A stretch of DNA of 15,159 nucleotides from Anaerolineae bacterium (GCA_021159805.1 JAGHDT010000174.1:1-15159); one strand, 5' to 3'; shown: positions 1-8,440, counted from the stretch's first letter. The notes: a model not told the origin generated them from the sequence alone. Made by a program: numbers and translations.

Positions 1-51
1 GTGGTCGAGTATGAGGCCCTGTTCCAGCGGATGCTGGAGGCTGAGGGGTGA
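1..51 (+). CDS. C-terminal tail of an unidentified plus-strand gene (partial)
   Basis: The first frame is open from the window edge and ends in TGA at 49-51, giving a 16-residue tail (VVEYEALFQRMLEAEG). It is followed at once by a strong stem-loop, as expected at the end of a gene. The tail is amphipathic and helical in character but too short to identify. It would be the only plus-strand gene here, convergent with the ABC operon ending at 143. The reading is plausible but rests on 17 codons, so it could be chance. Confidence 0.4.
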   Translation: MVEYEALFQRMLEAEG

Positions 52-59
52 GAGGCAAG

Positions 60-105
60 CACCACAGAGAGGGCCGAGCAGAAACCCTCGGCCCTCTCTG
101 TGGTG
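60..105. terminator. Perfect 19 bp stem-loop between convergent genes, probable bidirectional terminator
   Basis: Bases 60-78 are exactly complementary to 87-105, with an 8-base loop (CAGAAACC at 79-86). The hairpin begins 8 bases after the plus-strand stop at 51 and lies 37 bases beyond the minus-strand stop at 143, so it could end transcripts from both sides. There is no run of T on either side, so it does not match a textbook intrinsic terminator. It may act with Rho, or as an RNA 3'-end stabiliser. Confidence 0.6.
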
Positions 106-142
106 ACAGATTAGTTGCTATCGTGCGCCGACCTGCCGATAT

Positions 143-847
143 CTACGACGCGACCTGCCCGTCTCTCAGCTGCAGGATGGTATCGACATAGTCATCCACC
201 AGCGGATCGTGGGAGGCCATCAATACCGTGATCTTCTCATCGTAGACGATGCTCTGAAAGAGCCCCAGGACTTCACGCGCGGTCTCGCTATCCAACTCAC
301 CGGTCGGTTCATCCGCCAGAACCAGCAATGGCTGGTTCGCCAGGGAGCGAGCGATGGCGACGCGCTGCTGCTGCCCGCCGGAGAGCTCGTAGGGGCGGTG
401 GTCAATCCACTTGTGAAGCCCGACCAGATCCAGACAGTACATGGCCCGCTCGTGACGTTCTCGCGCGCGAACTCCCTTGATGCGCAGCATCAGCTCCACG
501 TTCTCGTAGGCCGAGAGCGTCGGCAGCAAGCCAAAGGACTGGAAGACAAAGCCCAACTGCTCCCTGCGCCACCGTGTGAGCTGCCGGTCGTTGAGCTGCG
601 ACAGATCGTGCCCCAAAACTCTGGCCACACCCGATGTCGGCCGGTCGAGTCCGCTCAGACAGTTGAGCAAGGTCGTCTTGCCGCTACCGGAACGGCCCTT
701 TAGCGCGACAAAGTGCCCGGGCTCAATCTGGATGTTCAACCCGCGCAGCGCCGGGACCTCGATATCGTTCCCGATCTTGTAGACACGCCAAAGATCCTCA
801 GTCTCAATAGCATTGGTGAACTCGGCGACTTCCATCATACTTGCCAT
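143..847 (-). CDS. ABC transporter ATP-binding protein, LolD/MacB type
   Basis: This is a cytoplasmic ATPase subunit that drives an FtsX-like permease. Its 234 residues match the usual length of LolD/MacB-type ATPases. The nucleotide-site motifs are complete: Walker A GRSGSGKT (51-58), Q-loop Gln103, signature LSGGQQQR (155-162), Walker B LLVLADEP with Glu180 (174-181), and switch His213. The start at 847 is supported by GGAG 8 bases upstream. The gene begins 3 bp after the stop of the preceding ATPase and is the last of the four-gene operon, so it is probably translationally coupled. It is clearly different from its neighbour: it has the typical LFQ/VFQSFGLLP region after the Q-loop and no C-terminal extension. 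The most likely role is one half of a mixed ATPase dimer on the permease at 1980-4886. The substrate cannot be read from the sequence. Confidence 0.93.
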   Translation of the reverse strand: MASMMEVAEFTNAIETEDLWRVYKIGNDIEVPALRGLNIQIEPGHFVALKGRSGSGKTTLLNCLSGLDRPTSGVARVLGHDLSQLNDRQLTRWRREQLGFVFQSFGLLPTLSAYENVELMLRIKGVRARERHERAMYCLDLVGLHKWIDHRPYELSGGQQQRVAIARSLANQPLLVLADEPTGELDSETAREVLGLFQSIVYDEKITVLMASHDPLVDDYVDTILQLRDGQVAS

Positions 848-850
848 GAT

Positions 851-1924
851 CTACTCTCCGCCCTTTCGCTTGAAGTCCCCGCGCACCAGCCGGTTCACGA
901 AACCGCTCAGGCCCCTGGATTTCTTTGCCTCCTCGAGTCCCGTTGCCAAGGCCTCAGCATCGTGAACGTGATCCAGGTCCACGTTCAACGCCGGAAGCAC
1001 CAAGATGCCCTCCTCGGTGATCTCAAGACGCGCGCGTCCCTTGATCCCGAACTGCTGCAGATACTCCTTCGGGATCTGTAGGCGGCCCGTGGAGTCAAGC
1101 ACGGTCAGCTCCTCAAAGACCTCTTCCTCGTAGAAGTCCCCGCCCATCGAAGCATCGTCCCCTGATGGAGTCGCCGCTCCGTTCGACCTGGCGCGCACTG
1201 TCTCTGTTGCCAATCGGCCATCGCGAATCGCGACCACGCGATCAACTTGACGCGCAATAGTAGGGTCGTGGCTCACGATCATCATCGTCAGTCCCAACTC
1301 GCGGTTGAGATGACGGAACAGCTCATAGATGGTCAGTGAAGTGACGGAATCCAGCTCGCCTGTGGGCTCATCGGCCAACAGGATCTTGGGATCGTTGGCC
1401 AGCGCGCCGGCGATGGCCACGCGCTGTTGCTCGCCACCGGATAGCTGAGATAGATGGTGGCGCATGCGGTCGCCCAATCCGACCAGTCCCAAGAGTTCCT
1501 TGGAGCGCTGATTGACCCTTCGGCCGGCCCCACCCGCCAGAGTCATGGGCAGCTTCACATTCTCCAAAGCGTTCAGATAGGGGATCAAGTTACGGGCGCC
1601 ATGCTGCCAGACGAAACCCACCTCGGTCCTGCGGTACTGGTTCAGGTCGCGGTTGGACAGCTTCAGCAAATCCTTCCCATCGACCCAGGCTCGGCCGGCC
1701 GACGGGCGATCCAGTCCACCAAGCACATTCATCAAAGTTGACTTGCCACTGCCACTGGCGCCCACGATCCCCAGTAGCTCGCCCCGCTGGACCACCAAGT
1801 CAAGGCCCTGCAGAGCCACAACCTCCAAGTCGGCGACCTTGTAGATCTTCACCAAGTTGTCGCAAACAATGAGAGGTTGGGAAGCGCCACTGCTCTGGGC
1901 AGCTGTCTCTATTCGTTCTGCCAT
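851..1924 (-). CDS. ABC transporter ATP-binding protein fused to a C-terminal AbrB/SpoVT-like domain
   Basis: Residues 15-240 are a LolD/MacB-type ATPase with Walker A GASGSGKS (55-62), Q-loop Gln107, signature LSGGEQQR (161-168), Walker B ILLADEP with Glu186, and switch His219. It has about 120 extra residues compared with the family. After an acidic linker (254-272), residues 273-313 match the swapped-hairpin AbrB/MazE/SpoVT pattern: a V-D-x-x-G-R-hydrophobic-x-I-P core (VLDSTGRLQIPKEYL), then LGI-type and L-E-I strands ending in LVLP. The tail (314-357) is charged and helical. The ATG at 1924 is supported by AAGGGA 6 bases upstream. The gene follows the permease after 55 bp and precedes the second ATPase by 3 bp. 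ATPase function on the permease is secure. The extra domain may bind DNA or only promote multimer formation, and that part is inference. Confidence 0.92.
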   Translation of the reverse strand: MAERIETAAQSSGASQPLIVCDNLVKIYKVADLEVVALQGLDLVVQRGELLGIVGASGSGKSTLMNVLGGLDRPSAGRAWVDGKDLLKLSNRDLNQYRRTEVGFVWQHGARNLIPYLNALENVKLPMTLAGGAGRRVNQRSKELLGLVGLGDRMRHHLSQLSGGEQQRVAIAGALANDPKILLADEPTGELDSVTSLTIYELFRHLNRELGLTMMIVSHDPTIARQVDRVVAIRDGRLATETVRARSNGAATPSGDDASMGGDFYEEEVFEELTVLDSTGRLQIPKEYLQQFGIKGRARLEITEEGILVLPALNVDLDHVHDAEALATGLEEAKKSRGLSGFVNRLVRGDFKRKGGE

Positions 1925-1979
1925 CCTTCTTCCCTTCTCAAAAAAGCGGGTTCGTGAAACGTCTGAAAAGTTGGGCGCG

Positions 1980-4886
1980 CTAGGCAGTTTCGCCTAGCTT
2001 AACCGCCTCAAAGATCTTCATCCGACGCAACATCACAATCAAGGCGGCAAGTGCCACCACGAATAATACCGCGAAAAGCGCGTAGATGCGAAAAATCGCC
2101 GACCAGGCAACTTCCACCACGTAGGGGGGAATCTGAGAGACCTCATCCGCCCCAATCTGCAGGTAGGGGATGAAGAGCGAACTAAGCCCTCCGCCCAGCA
2201 GCGTGCCGAGAAGCCCCCCCATGAGAATCAGCAGCGCCAGCTCCCATCCCAGGAACGCCGACATCTGCGTCGACGAAAGTCCCACAGCACGCAGCACACC
2301 GAACTCGATGAACCGCCGCCGGAAGGAGAAAAGCGCGTACAACAGGAACCCGATCACCGTCAGAATAGCTGCCGCGGCAAAGCCAACCGAGAGCAATCCG
2401 AAGAGGCCCTGCCGTTCCGGCAGCTCCTGCGCAGCGTCGATCTCGAGCTTGGGCGCGCTCCAGTCATAGCTATAGAGATCCAGTTCGTCGTTGACCAGCG
2501 CCGCCACATCAGCAGTCTCGGACAGACGCATCCAAACATCATAGGGATACTGCTGACCGGCTTCCAGGAAGAAGTAGTCCAGGTTGCCCACAAAGAGCGG
2601 CCCTTCGGACGGATACCAGGTGGGGAAGTAGTCAAAGACGCCGACGATTTTCATGTCCATCATCGTGCGTTGTCCGTAGGTCGTCACCTCGACGCGTACC
2701 GAATCCCCAACACCAAGATAGCTCGAAGCCAGGAACTCTTGCGTCACCAGAACGCCATTGCGCTCGAGAGCCAAGCCGTTCATCAAAGCGCCCAAGCTCT
2801 CCGACGAGAAGTCAGAGCGCCAATAGCTGTTCCGCAGGAAAGCATCCCGCTCCAATCCCAGGAAGACGCCTACTTGGCGACCGGTGCTCACATTGGCAAC
2901 TGCTCCGTAGCGAGCCACACGCGTCACATCTTCCACGCCGGGCGCATTGAGGTACTCGGTGACCGGCAGAAACAACCAGCGCGGACCTGTGTCTTCGGCG
3001 GCAGCAGTTCCCTCGTCATCTCCCGACCCTCCGAACATCGCGCTAAGCCCGGAGTCCTTCCCCTCGCCACGATCGAGGAATCGCAGTCCCGCGCCACCTT
3101 GGTAGTAGCTCTTATCATAGAGATGCTGATCCAGCGTATAGGCAAGGGAAGCGGTGAAGGCCGACAGACTCAGCGTGAGGACGAGCAGGATTAGCGGCGT
3201 GCTGTAGAAGCTGGGTGTGCGAGCCAGATGCCGCGCAGCCATCAGGAAGCCCACCGACTTCGTCCTGCCGGCGATCCACGCCACCGCCGACATCCACACC
3301 GGCATCAGCCGCAGGAAGAAGAGCGTGAGCGCGAAGATACCCAGCGCGGGCACCAAGAACAGCAAGGGGTTCTCAAACGGTGAACTCCCAAAGCCATTGT
3401 CAAAGGAAACAACACTGCCTTGATTCCGAAGCAGGTAGCCGCCATAGACCGCCGGGATAAGCAGAAGAACGTCCAGCCACGCGCGCTGCCACCAGGGCTT
3501 CTTCAGCATCCGCGCGCGCGAGCGCTTGTACGAAACCACCGTGTGCTTGGCAGCACCAAGAGTCGGTATGATCTGAGCGATCATGCCCACAGCCACTGCC
3601 ACCACACCAAAGCGCAGGATATCCACGGTAACCGTGACCCGCAGCGTGTCCAGCCCCGCCGAGAAATCCAGGAAACTACGCGCCTGTCCTATCAGGCCGG
3701 CAATGCCCTTCCCAACAGGGGAGCTGATTGCCAGAGCGATGAGGCCGAGCAGCAGGCTCTCCAAGGCAGCCATACCCAGCATCTGCGACGCCATCGCGCC
3801 ACGGCTGCGGAGCACCGCGACCTCATTCCGGCGACGCTCCGTGGAAAGCCCGGCGGTCAACGTGATAAAGGCTAACAGCAACCCCAGAATCGGGATGCTG
3901 AATGCGTAGAGTTGAATCGTCAGCAGGTTGGATGAACGGCGGTAGTCTAGCAGCGCATCGACCGGAGACTTGCCGAGGGTCGTGTTGGGTAGCAGACTTG
4001 CCGCCCGCTGCTCCACACTGAGGGTGCGCCGAATCAGCGGCACAGCATCCGCATGCGTGATGTCCTGGCCATCCATCACCAGGTGCCACACGGCAGTGTA
4101 GACTTCCTTGTCCATCATCGCCCCGATATAGTTGACGAAGCTCTCCTCGGGGATCAACATGCGCTCGGAAAACGCGCTGGGCCGGAAGAACCAGAACGGT
4201 TCAGACTCATCATTGGGCTTCCAGACACCCGTCACGCGAACCGGGATCTGCACATTCGTGATAAAGCCTTCCTCACTGCGCATCTTGAGGTACGCTACAT
4301 AGGTCTCGCCGATCTGCGCACCGATCTCGGTCGCCAAGTCTTCGTGAATCATGACCTCAACGGGATCACCACCCCCTGCTGCAACAACCTCAGGGAAGCG
4401 TCCATCAGTGATCTCCACATGGTCCTGCACACCACTGATGAAGGCAAAGCTGGACCAGACGAGCGGCGACGTGGTGTTCTCAAACATAGAAGACTCATCG
4501 GCAAAGAGGCCAAAGGGGTCGGTGGTAGCGTAGCGCACCACCATCTGCTCGGGAATCCCAATTGACTTGCCGGCTTCGTTGGTGAGGTATTCGTCCACGG
4601 GCACAAGCTCATTCCAGTCCAACGATCCATAGATGCTGCCATCGTAACGGAACAGGAATATGAAGGGCGGAAGCAAGCCCTCCGGCGCACCCTCTTCTGT
4701 GAGACTACGCATGAAGATCCGATTATACACCGCATCGGCGTAGATCGGGATGCTCATCATCAGACCAATGGCAACCACCAGCCCCAGTATGGTCGCGAAG
4801 ACCAGCCAGGGCTGGGAGATTACCCGCTTGGCCACAACCACGACGACTGCGCGAAGGCGATTAAGAAAGCCCATAGATGAGTTCAC
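1980..4886 (-). CDS. Large FtsX-like ABC permease with two FtsX units (MacB/LolC/E class)
   Basis: This is the membrane subunit of a mechanotransmission-type ABC system, 968 residues. About ten hydrophobic helices are visible near 28-50, 320-345, 370-395, 420-445, 470-488, 507-527, 560-585, 828-852, 878-905 and 930-953. Large extracytoplasmic domains sit between helices 1-2 (about 51-318) and 7-8 (about 586-827), so the chain is two FtsX units fused head to tail. Each unit has the cytoplasmic coupling motif near its ATPase contact: EVAVLRSRGA (355-364) and EFGVLRAVGL (861-870). The second outer domain carries a Gly/Asp/Ala-rich low-complexity insert (about 607-635). A GTG start at 4886 is used; ATG at 4874 is an alternative and neither has a clear ribosome site. 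The 11 bp gap after the adaptor stop suggests coupled translation. The substrate is unknown. Lipoprotein, peptide or drug export are all possible. Confidence 0.9.
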   Translation of the reverse strand: MNSSMGFLNRLRAVVVVVAKRVISQPWLVFATILGLVVAIGLMMSIPIYADAVYNRIFMRSLTEEGAPEGLLPPFIFLFRYDGSIYGSLDWNELVPVDEYLTNEAGKSIGIPEQMVVRYATTDPFGLFADESSMFENTTSPLVWSSFAFISGVQDHVEITDGRFPEVVAAGGGDPVEVMIHEDLATEIGAQIGETYVAYLKMRSEEGFITNVQIPVRVTGVWKPNDESEPFWFFRPSAFSERMLIPEESFVNYIGAMMDKEVYTAVWHLVMDGQDITHADAVPLIRRTLSVEQRAASLLPNTTLGKSPVDALLDYRRSSNLLTIQLYAFSIPILGLLLAFITLTAGLSTERRRNEVAVLRSRGAMASQMLGMAALESLLLGLIALAISSPVGKGIAGLIGQARSFLDFSAGLDTLRVTVTVDILRFGVVAVAVGMIAQIIPTLGAAKHTVVSYKRSRARMLKKPWWQRAWLDVLLLIPAVYGGYLLRNQGSVVSFDNGFGSSPFENPLLFLVPALGIFALTLFFLRLMPVWMSAVAWIAGRTKSVGFLMAARHLARTPSFYSTPLILLVLTLSLSAFTASLAYTLDQHLYDKSYYQGGAGLRFLDRGEGKDSGLSAMFGGSGDDEGTAAAEDTGPRWLFLPVTEYLNAPGVEDVTRVARYGAVANVSTGRQVGVFLGLERDAFLRNSYWRSDFSSESLGALMNGLALERNGVLVTQEFLASSYLGVGDSVRVEVTTYGQRTMMDMKIVGVFDYFPTWYPSEGPLFVGNLDYFFLEAGQQYPYDVWMRLSETADVAALVNDELDLYSYDWSAPKLEIDAAQELPERQGLFGLLSVGFAAAAILTVIGFLLYALFSFRRRFIEFGVLRAVGLSSTQMSAFLGWELALLILMGGLLGTLLGGGLSSLFIPYLQIGADEVSQIPPYVVEVAWSAIFRIYALFAVLFVVALAALIVMLRRMKIFEAVKLGETA

Positions 4887-4897
4887 CGAACGTTGAG

Positions 4898-6253
4898 TTA
4901 CGGTGCAATGATGACTTGGCCTTCTTCCAGCCCATCTAGGATCTCGACGCGATCATCCGAGCGAATACCCACCCGGACGTCGATACGCCGCTGGGCAGAT
5001 CCCTCCTGGATAACCACGAAGGAGCGCCCCTCAAAGGTGCGCACAGCCTGCGGCGGCAACCACAGCGTACCCTCAGATCGCTCGAGCTCGGACGTAAGGC
5101 GCAGACGATCGCCCATAACCCAGCCGGCCTCGACCGGGTCGATACCTTCCAGGGTAATGCGAGTGGACTTGTCTTCGTCATCAACGGCCTCAGAAAGCCC
5201 CCCGCCGCTGTAGGGATAGGGCAGTCGGCGGATCACGCCCGCGTATTCCTCACCTGGGCGATTGACGAATTCCGCGACCACAGACATGCCCTCTGCCAGT
5301 TCGCTCATCTCGCTGTCCTGTAGATCCGCGCTCACTTCCAGCTCCGTGGGATCGGCCAACACCATCATCGTGCTATAGCCCTGCACCTGCTTGCCTTCCA
5401 TGATGCTGGACTGCAGCACGACGCCGGTAAAGGGCGCCACAATGCGCGCATCATTGAGCTGGTCGGTCAGCCGCTCCAAGGACAGCACCGTCCGGGTGAC
5501 ATCCAGACCAGTCTTGATCTCGGACAAATTCAGCTTCGCCAGGTCAAGGTTCATCTGGGACAGCTCAAGCTCATAGCCGTTCCGCTGCTGGGCCTTCTGA
5601 GCGTCTGCGTACTGAGCTTCAGAGATCTCGACAGACCACTGCGCATCGCGCACAGCCTCGGCATATCGGTCGCGGACCTCTTCTTTTTCCCAATCTCGAT
5701 CCAGCGACTTGTTGTAGTCGTCGCGGGCTTCAGCCAACCTGATCCGCGAGCGCTCCAGATTGATGCGTGCACTGATGATAGAGGTCTCGCTGGTGCTGGC
5801 CTCAAGCTTGGCCAGGTTGAGCTCCCCGGCACGGACGCCGTTCTGAGCCTCTGTTACACGTCGCTCGTAGTTCATCTGGACGGACTGCAGCTCGGCTTCC
5901 TTCTGCGTGATCTGGTTCTTGAGGTCGGTGACCTCCAACTCAGCCAGGAGATCGCCCTCCTGGACCTCGTCATTGCGGCGGATATACACCTGATCCACGT
6001 AGCCGCTAGTCTTGAAGAAGAGCTCCTCTTCGAGGACAGGGGCAACACGGCCCGAGAATTGCAGCAAGCGGATCACATCGCCACGCTGAACCACGTAGGT
6101 CGGGTTGCTAGGGACTACTGATGTGGGAATAGGGGTCGGGGTGGCGTCAGCGCTCGCACCACCGGCAGAGCCTGATGCACACGCACCGAGTCCCGACATT
6201 ATGCCGATCAAAACCAAGAGTGAGATTAGGGTCGTCCATCTTCGTCGAATCAT
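4898..6253 (-). CDS. Lipoprotein membrane-fusion/adaptor protein, MacA/HlyD family
   Basis: This is an extracytoplasmic adaptor for the permease encoded next to it. The 451-residue reading starts with ATG at 6253, because GGAGGAGG lies 10 bases upstream. A longer reading from 6298 would start inside the likely promoter. The N-terminus is a lipoprotein signal: MIRRRW, a hydrophobic stretch (9-22) and lipobox LGAC with the lipid-bearing Cys25. A Gly/Ala/Ser and TPTPIPT linker follows. Residues 78-108 and 268-298 are the two halves of a lipoyl-like hairpin domain (SGYVDQVYIRRNDEVQEGD and the APFTGVV motif). They are separated by a long heptad-rich coiled-coil hairpin (about 108-268). A beta-barrel (about 300-375) and membrane-proximal domain (395-450) complete the MacA order. 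In a single-membrane cell it would be anchored on the outer face and assist substrate handover. Confidence 0.92.
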   Translation of the reverse strand: MIRRRWTTLISLLVLIGIMSGLGACASGSAGGASADATPTPIPTSVVPSNPTYVVQRGDVIRLLQFSGRVAPVLEEELFFKTSGYVDQVYIRRNDEVQEGDLLAELEVTDLKNQITQKEAELQSVQMNYERRVTEAQNGVRAGELNLAKLEASTSETSIISARINLERSRIRLAEARDDYNKSLDRDWEKEEVRDRYAEAVRDAQWSVEISEAQYADAQKAQQRNGYELELSQMNLDLAKLNLSEIKTGLDVTRTVLSLERLTDQLNDARIVAPFTGVVLQSSIMEGKQVQGYSTMMVLADPTELEVSADLQDSEMSELAEGMSVVAEFVNRPGEEYAGVIRRLPYPYSGGGLSEAVDDEDKSTRITLEGIDPVEAGWVMGDRLRLTSELERSEGTLWLPPQAVRTFEGRSFVVIQEGSAQRRIDVRVGIRSDDRVEILDGLEEGQVIIAP

Positions 6254-6263
6254 CAAACTAAGT

Positions 6264-6271
6264 CCTCCTCC
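6264..6271 (-). promoter_or_regulatory. Strong ribosome binding site fixing the adaptor start
   Basis: The minus strand reads GGAGGAGG here, 10 bases before the ATG at 6253. It selects that start over the in-frame upstream codon at 6298, and the chosen start gives a clean lipoprotein signal. Confidence 0.8.
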
Positions 6272-6297
6272 AGAATTGGGTTCATCCCCAAACACCA

Positions 6298-6306
6298 ATC
6301 ATACCA
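6298..6306 (-). promoter_or_regulatory. Candidate extended -10 promoter of the adaptor/permease operon
   Basis: The minus strand reads TGGTATGAT, an extended -10 element (TGn plus TATGAT). It would place the transcription start near 6291, about 38 bases before the adaptor ATG. No good -35 is present; TACAAC about 16 bases upstream is weak. The neighbouring CACGA-CT-TCGTG inverted repeat (6305-6316) overlaps the element and could be a regulator site. The call is from motif inspection only. Confidence 0.45.
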
Positions 6307-6433
6307 CGAAGTCGTGCAAGTTGTAGTGAAGGTCTGTGCTCGCAGATTGCGCTGATGTGATGATCTCCGGAATCACTAAGCCAGCAACCGGCACATCCCC
6401 CATCCCGAAGCGCACCTCAACCTGTTGGATGAA

Positions 6434-8227
6434 TCAGGTTAGCGCTGCCATAGCCAACCGCCGTTCCTCACGAACCACGATATAGCGAGGCTCTATGTCG
6501 CTCTGGACCTCGTTCAACTGCCGGTACAGCCCTTCCTGAGCCATCAACGCCTCGTGCGTACCCACCTGCGTGATGTGGCTGCCCTCAAGCACAACGATTT
6601 TATCCGCACTTCTGATTGTCGACAAGCGATGTGCAATGATAATCGTCGTACGGCCTACCATCAAGCGCTCCAGGGCCTGCTGAATCAACATCTCCGTCTG
6701 TGTGTCCACCGATGAGGTCGCCTCATCCAGGATCAGGATCGGCGCATCCTTCAACACAGCTCGGGCAATGGCCAAGCGCTGCTTCTGGCCGCCCGAAAGC
6801 TTCACACCGCGCTCTCCAATAATCGTCTCGTAACCATCAGAGAAGCTCTGAATAAACTCATGAGCGTTCGCAACCTTGGCAGCTTCGACCATCTCCTCCT
6901 CGGTCGCATCCGGCTTGCCGAACAGGATATTCTCACGTGCGGTGCCGTGAAAGAGAAAGACATCCTGCAACACGATGCTGATCTGCCGCCGCAGGCTGTT
7001 CAGGGCCATGTCGCGGATATCGTAGCCGTCAAGGGTGATCGATCCCGTTTGAACATCGTAGAACCGCGGGATCAAGCTAGCCAACGTGCTCTTACCAACA
7101 CCGGTGGGCCCCACCAGAGCGACAACATTGCCCGCAGGGATAGGGAGATTGATATCCTGTAGCACAGGCTGGCCTTCAACATAGTGGAAGCTCACATTGG
7201 TCAGGGTAAGCTCCCCCTTGGCGCGCACAGGCAGCACGATGGCATCAGGCCTTTCCACGACCTCCGGATCCTCGTCGAGCAGCTCCGAGACGCGCTCTGC
7301 TCCAGCCATCGCCTGCTGAACGTTCTCCCAAACGCCGCTCAACATGCGCACCGGCTGGTAGAAGGCGCTGAGATAGAGAAAGAACGCAACCAGGTCCTCC
7401 AACGGCAACATCTGATTCAGGACCAACCGCCCCCCGAAGTAGATGAGCGCAATCGTGCCCAGCGATGAGGAGAACCCCACGAAGGGATGGAATGTCGCCA
7501 TCAACCGCAGCGCTTTAAGCAGGGAGTCGCGATACTTAGTGATGTGATCACCGATGCGCTGTGCCTCGAGCTCCTCCCGAGTGAAAGCCTTAATCTCGCG
7601 TATGCCGGAGAGGTTTTCATTGAGCGTCGCATTGAGATCACCTAGCTCCTTCTGGCGCTCGCGGAAGGCCGGCCGCACATAGTTTGTGAACCCGCGCGCC
7701 GCAAAGACGATCAGCGGAATCGGCACCAGGCTCAGCAACGTCAACTGTGGGCTCATACCAAGCAGGATGATGGCAACGCCGATGAACATCAGAACGTTGA
7801 CAACAGTGTCGGGAATCGCATGAGCAATCAGCGTCTCAAACATATCTGAGTCGTTCACCATACGAGACATCAAATCGCCGATCTTCCGATCCTCATAGAA
7901 ACGCAGTGAAAGGCGCTGAAGGTGACGGTAAATATCTTTGCGTGCATCGGCCACCACCCCCCAGCCGGCAACGTGCGCCATATAGCTCCGCAGGAATTGG
8001 AGCACAGCCCGCACGACACCAAGCGCCAATGCTAGTAGCGCGAGCCGCCCGACCACATCCAGAGAGGTCGCGAGATTCTGCCGGTCCTGAACGATTGCCA
8101 CCATATTCTTGATGATCTGAGGCTCATAGAGCTGTACTGCAGTCAACAGAAACATGCTGACAACCGTGACAATAAGTGACGCCCTGTAATTCTTGGCATA
8201 TCCAAACAGGAATTTCAATGTTTTCAT
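6434..8227 (-). CDS. ABC half-exporter (TMD-NBD fusion, MsbA/BmrA type) with complete ATP site
   Basis: This is an inner-membrane exporter half-subunit of 597 residues, the usual length. ATG at 8227 is preferred over TTG at 8233 because GAAGG lies 6 bases before the ATG. Six helices occupy roughly residues 1-315 (clear segments near 17-37, 62-80, 140-160, 163-180 and 255-290). The NBD follows, with Walker A GPTGVGKS (373-380), Q-loop Gln421, signature LSGGQ (477-481), Walker B ILILDEATSS with catalytic Glu502, and switch His533. All catalytic residues are present, so it can work as a homodimer, unlike the pair upstream. It is third in the MarR-exporter run, after a 213 bp gap that may hold its own promoter. 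A short C-terminal tail (575-597) carries a basic/acidic helix. A multidrug or lipid exporter is likely; the substrate is unknown. Confidence 0.93.
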   Translation of the reverse strand: MKTLKFLFGYAKNYRASLIVTVVSMFLLTAVQLYEPQIIKNMVAIVQDRQNLATSLDVVGRLALLALALGVVRAVLQFLRSYMAHVAGWGVVADARKDIYRHLQRLSLRFYEDRKIGDLMSRMVNDSDMFETLIAHAIPDTVVNVLMFIGVAIILLGMSPQLTLLSLVPIPLIVFAARGFTNYVRPAFRERQKELGDLNATLNENLSGIREIKAFTREELEAQRIGDHITKYRDSLLKALRLMATFHPFVGFSSSLGTIALIYFGGRLVLNQMLPLEDLVAFFLYLSAFYQPVRMLSGVWENVQQAMAGAERVSELLDEDPEVVERPDAIVLPVRAKGELTLTNVSFHYVEGQPVLQDINLPIPAGNVVALVGPTGVGKSTLASLIPRFYDVQTGSITLDGYDIRDMALNSLRRQISIVLQDVFLFHGTARENILFGKPDATEEEMVEAAKVANAHEFIQSFSDGYETIIGERGVKLSGGQKQRLAIARAVLKDAPILILDEATSSVDTQTEMLIQQALERLMVGRTTIIIAHRLSTIRSADKIVVLEGSHITQVGTHEALMAQEGLYRQLNEVQSDIEPRYIVVREERRLAMAALT

Positions 8228-8440
8228 AGGCAACCTTCGCTAATCTGGCCCATAGGCCTTGTAGTCAACCTCATCTCACCCCGCTGGCAAGAAACATCGG
8301 CCGCCTCGACAATAGCACCTCGCGCCACCGAGTGGAGGGCCTAAAGGCTTTCACGCTGCCGTAGCGTGGCAACCCAGGCAATGGGGCCTTCTTCGCGTTG
8401 TGTTTCGATTCGTGCATGTGCGCGCCAGCGACCATGACGT
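8228..8440 (-). other. 213 bp gap between the second and third exporter genes
   Basis: No convincing gene is present. A 6 bp hairpin (CACGCT / AGCGTG, 8352-8368) with a 5-base loop lies about 70 bases beyond the preceding stop. The minus strand has an extended -10-like TGCTATTGT at 8309-8317 without a recognisable -35. A TTGACT at about 8265 (minus strand) lacks a good -10 before the start codon. The gap is long for an otherwise compact operon and may separate transcription of the third exporter, but the evidence is weak. Confidence 0.3.

Noticed and set aside
6254..6298. N-terminal extension of the adaptor starting at 6298
   Set aside because: It would begin in the probable -10 and put 15 residues before a perfect lipoprotein signal, while a strong ribosome site precedes the ATG at 6253.
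6419..6440. 6 bp hairpin AACCTG/CAGGTT over the stop of the third exporter, as terminator
   Set aside because: The stem is short with a 10-base loop, overlaps the coding end and has no T-run after it.
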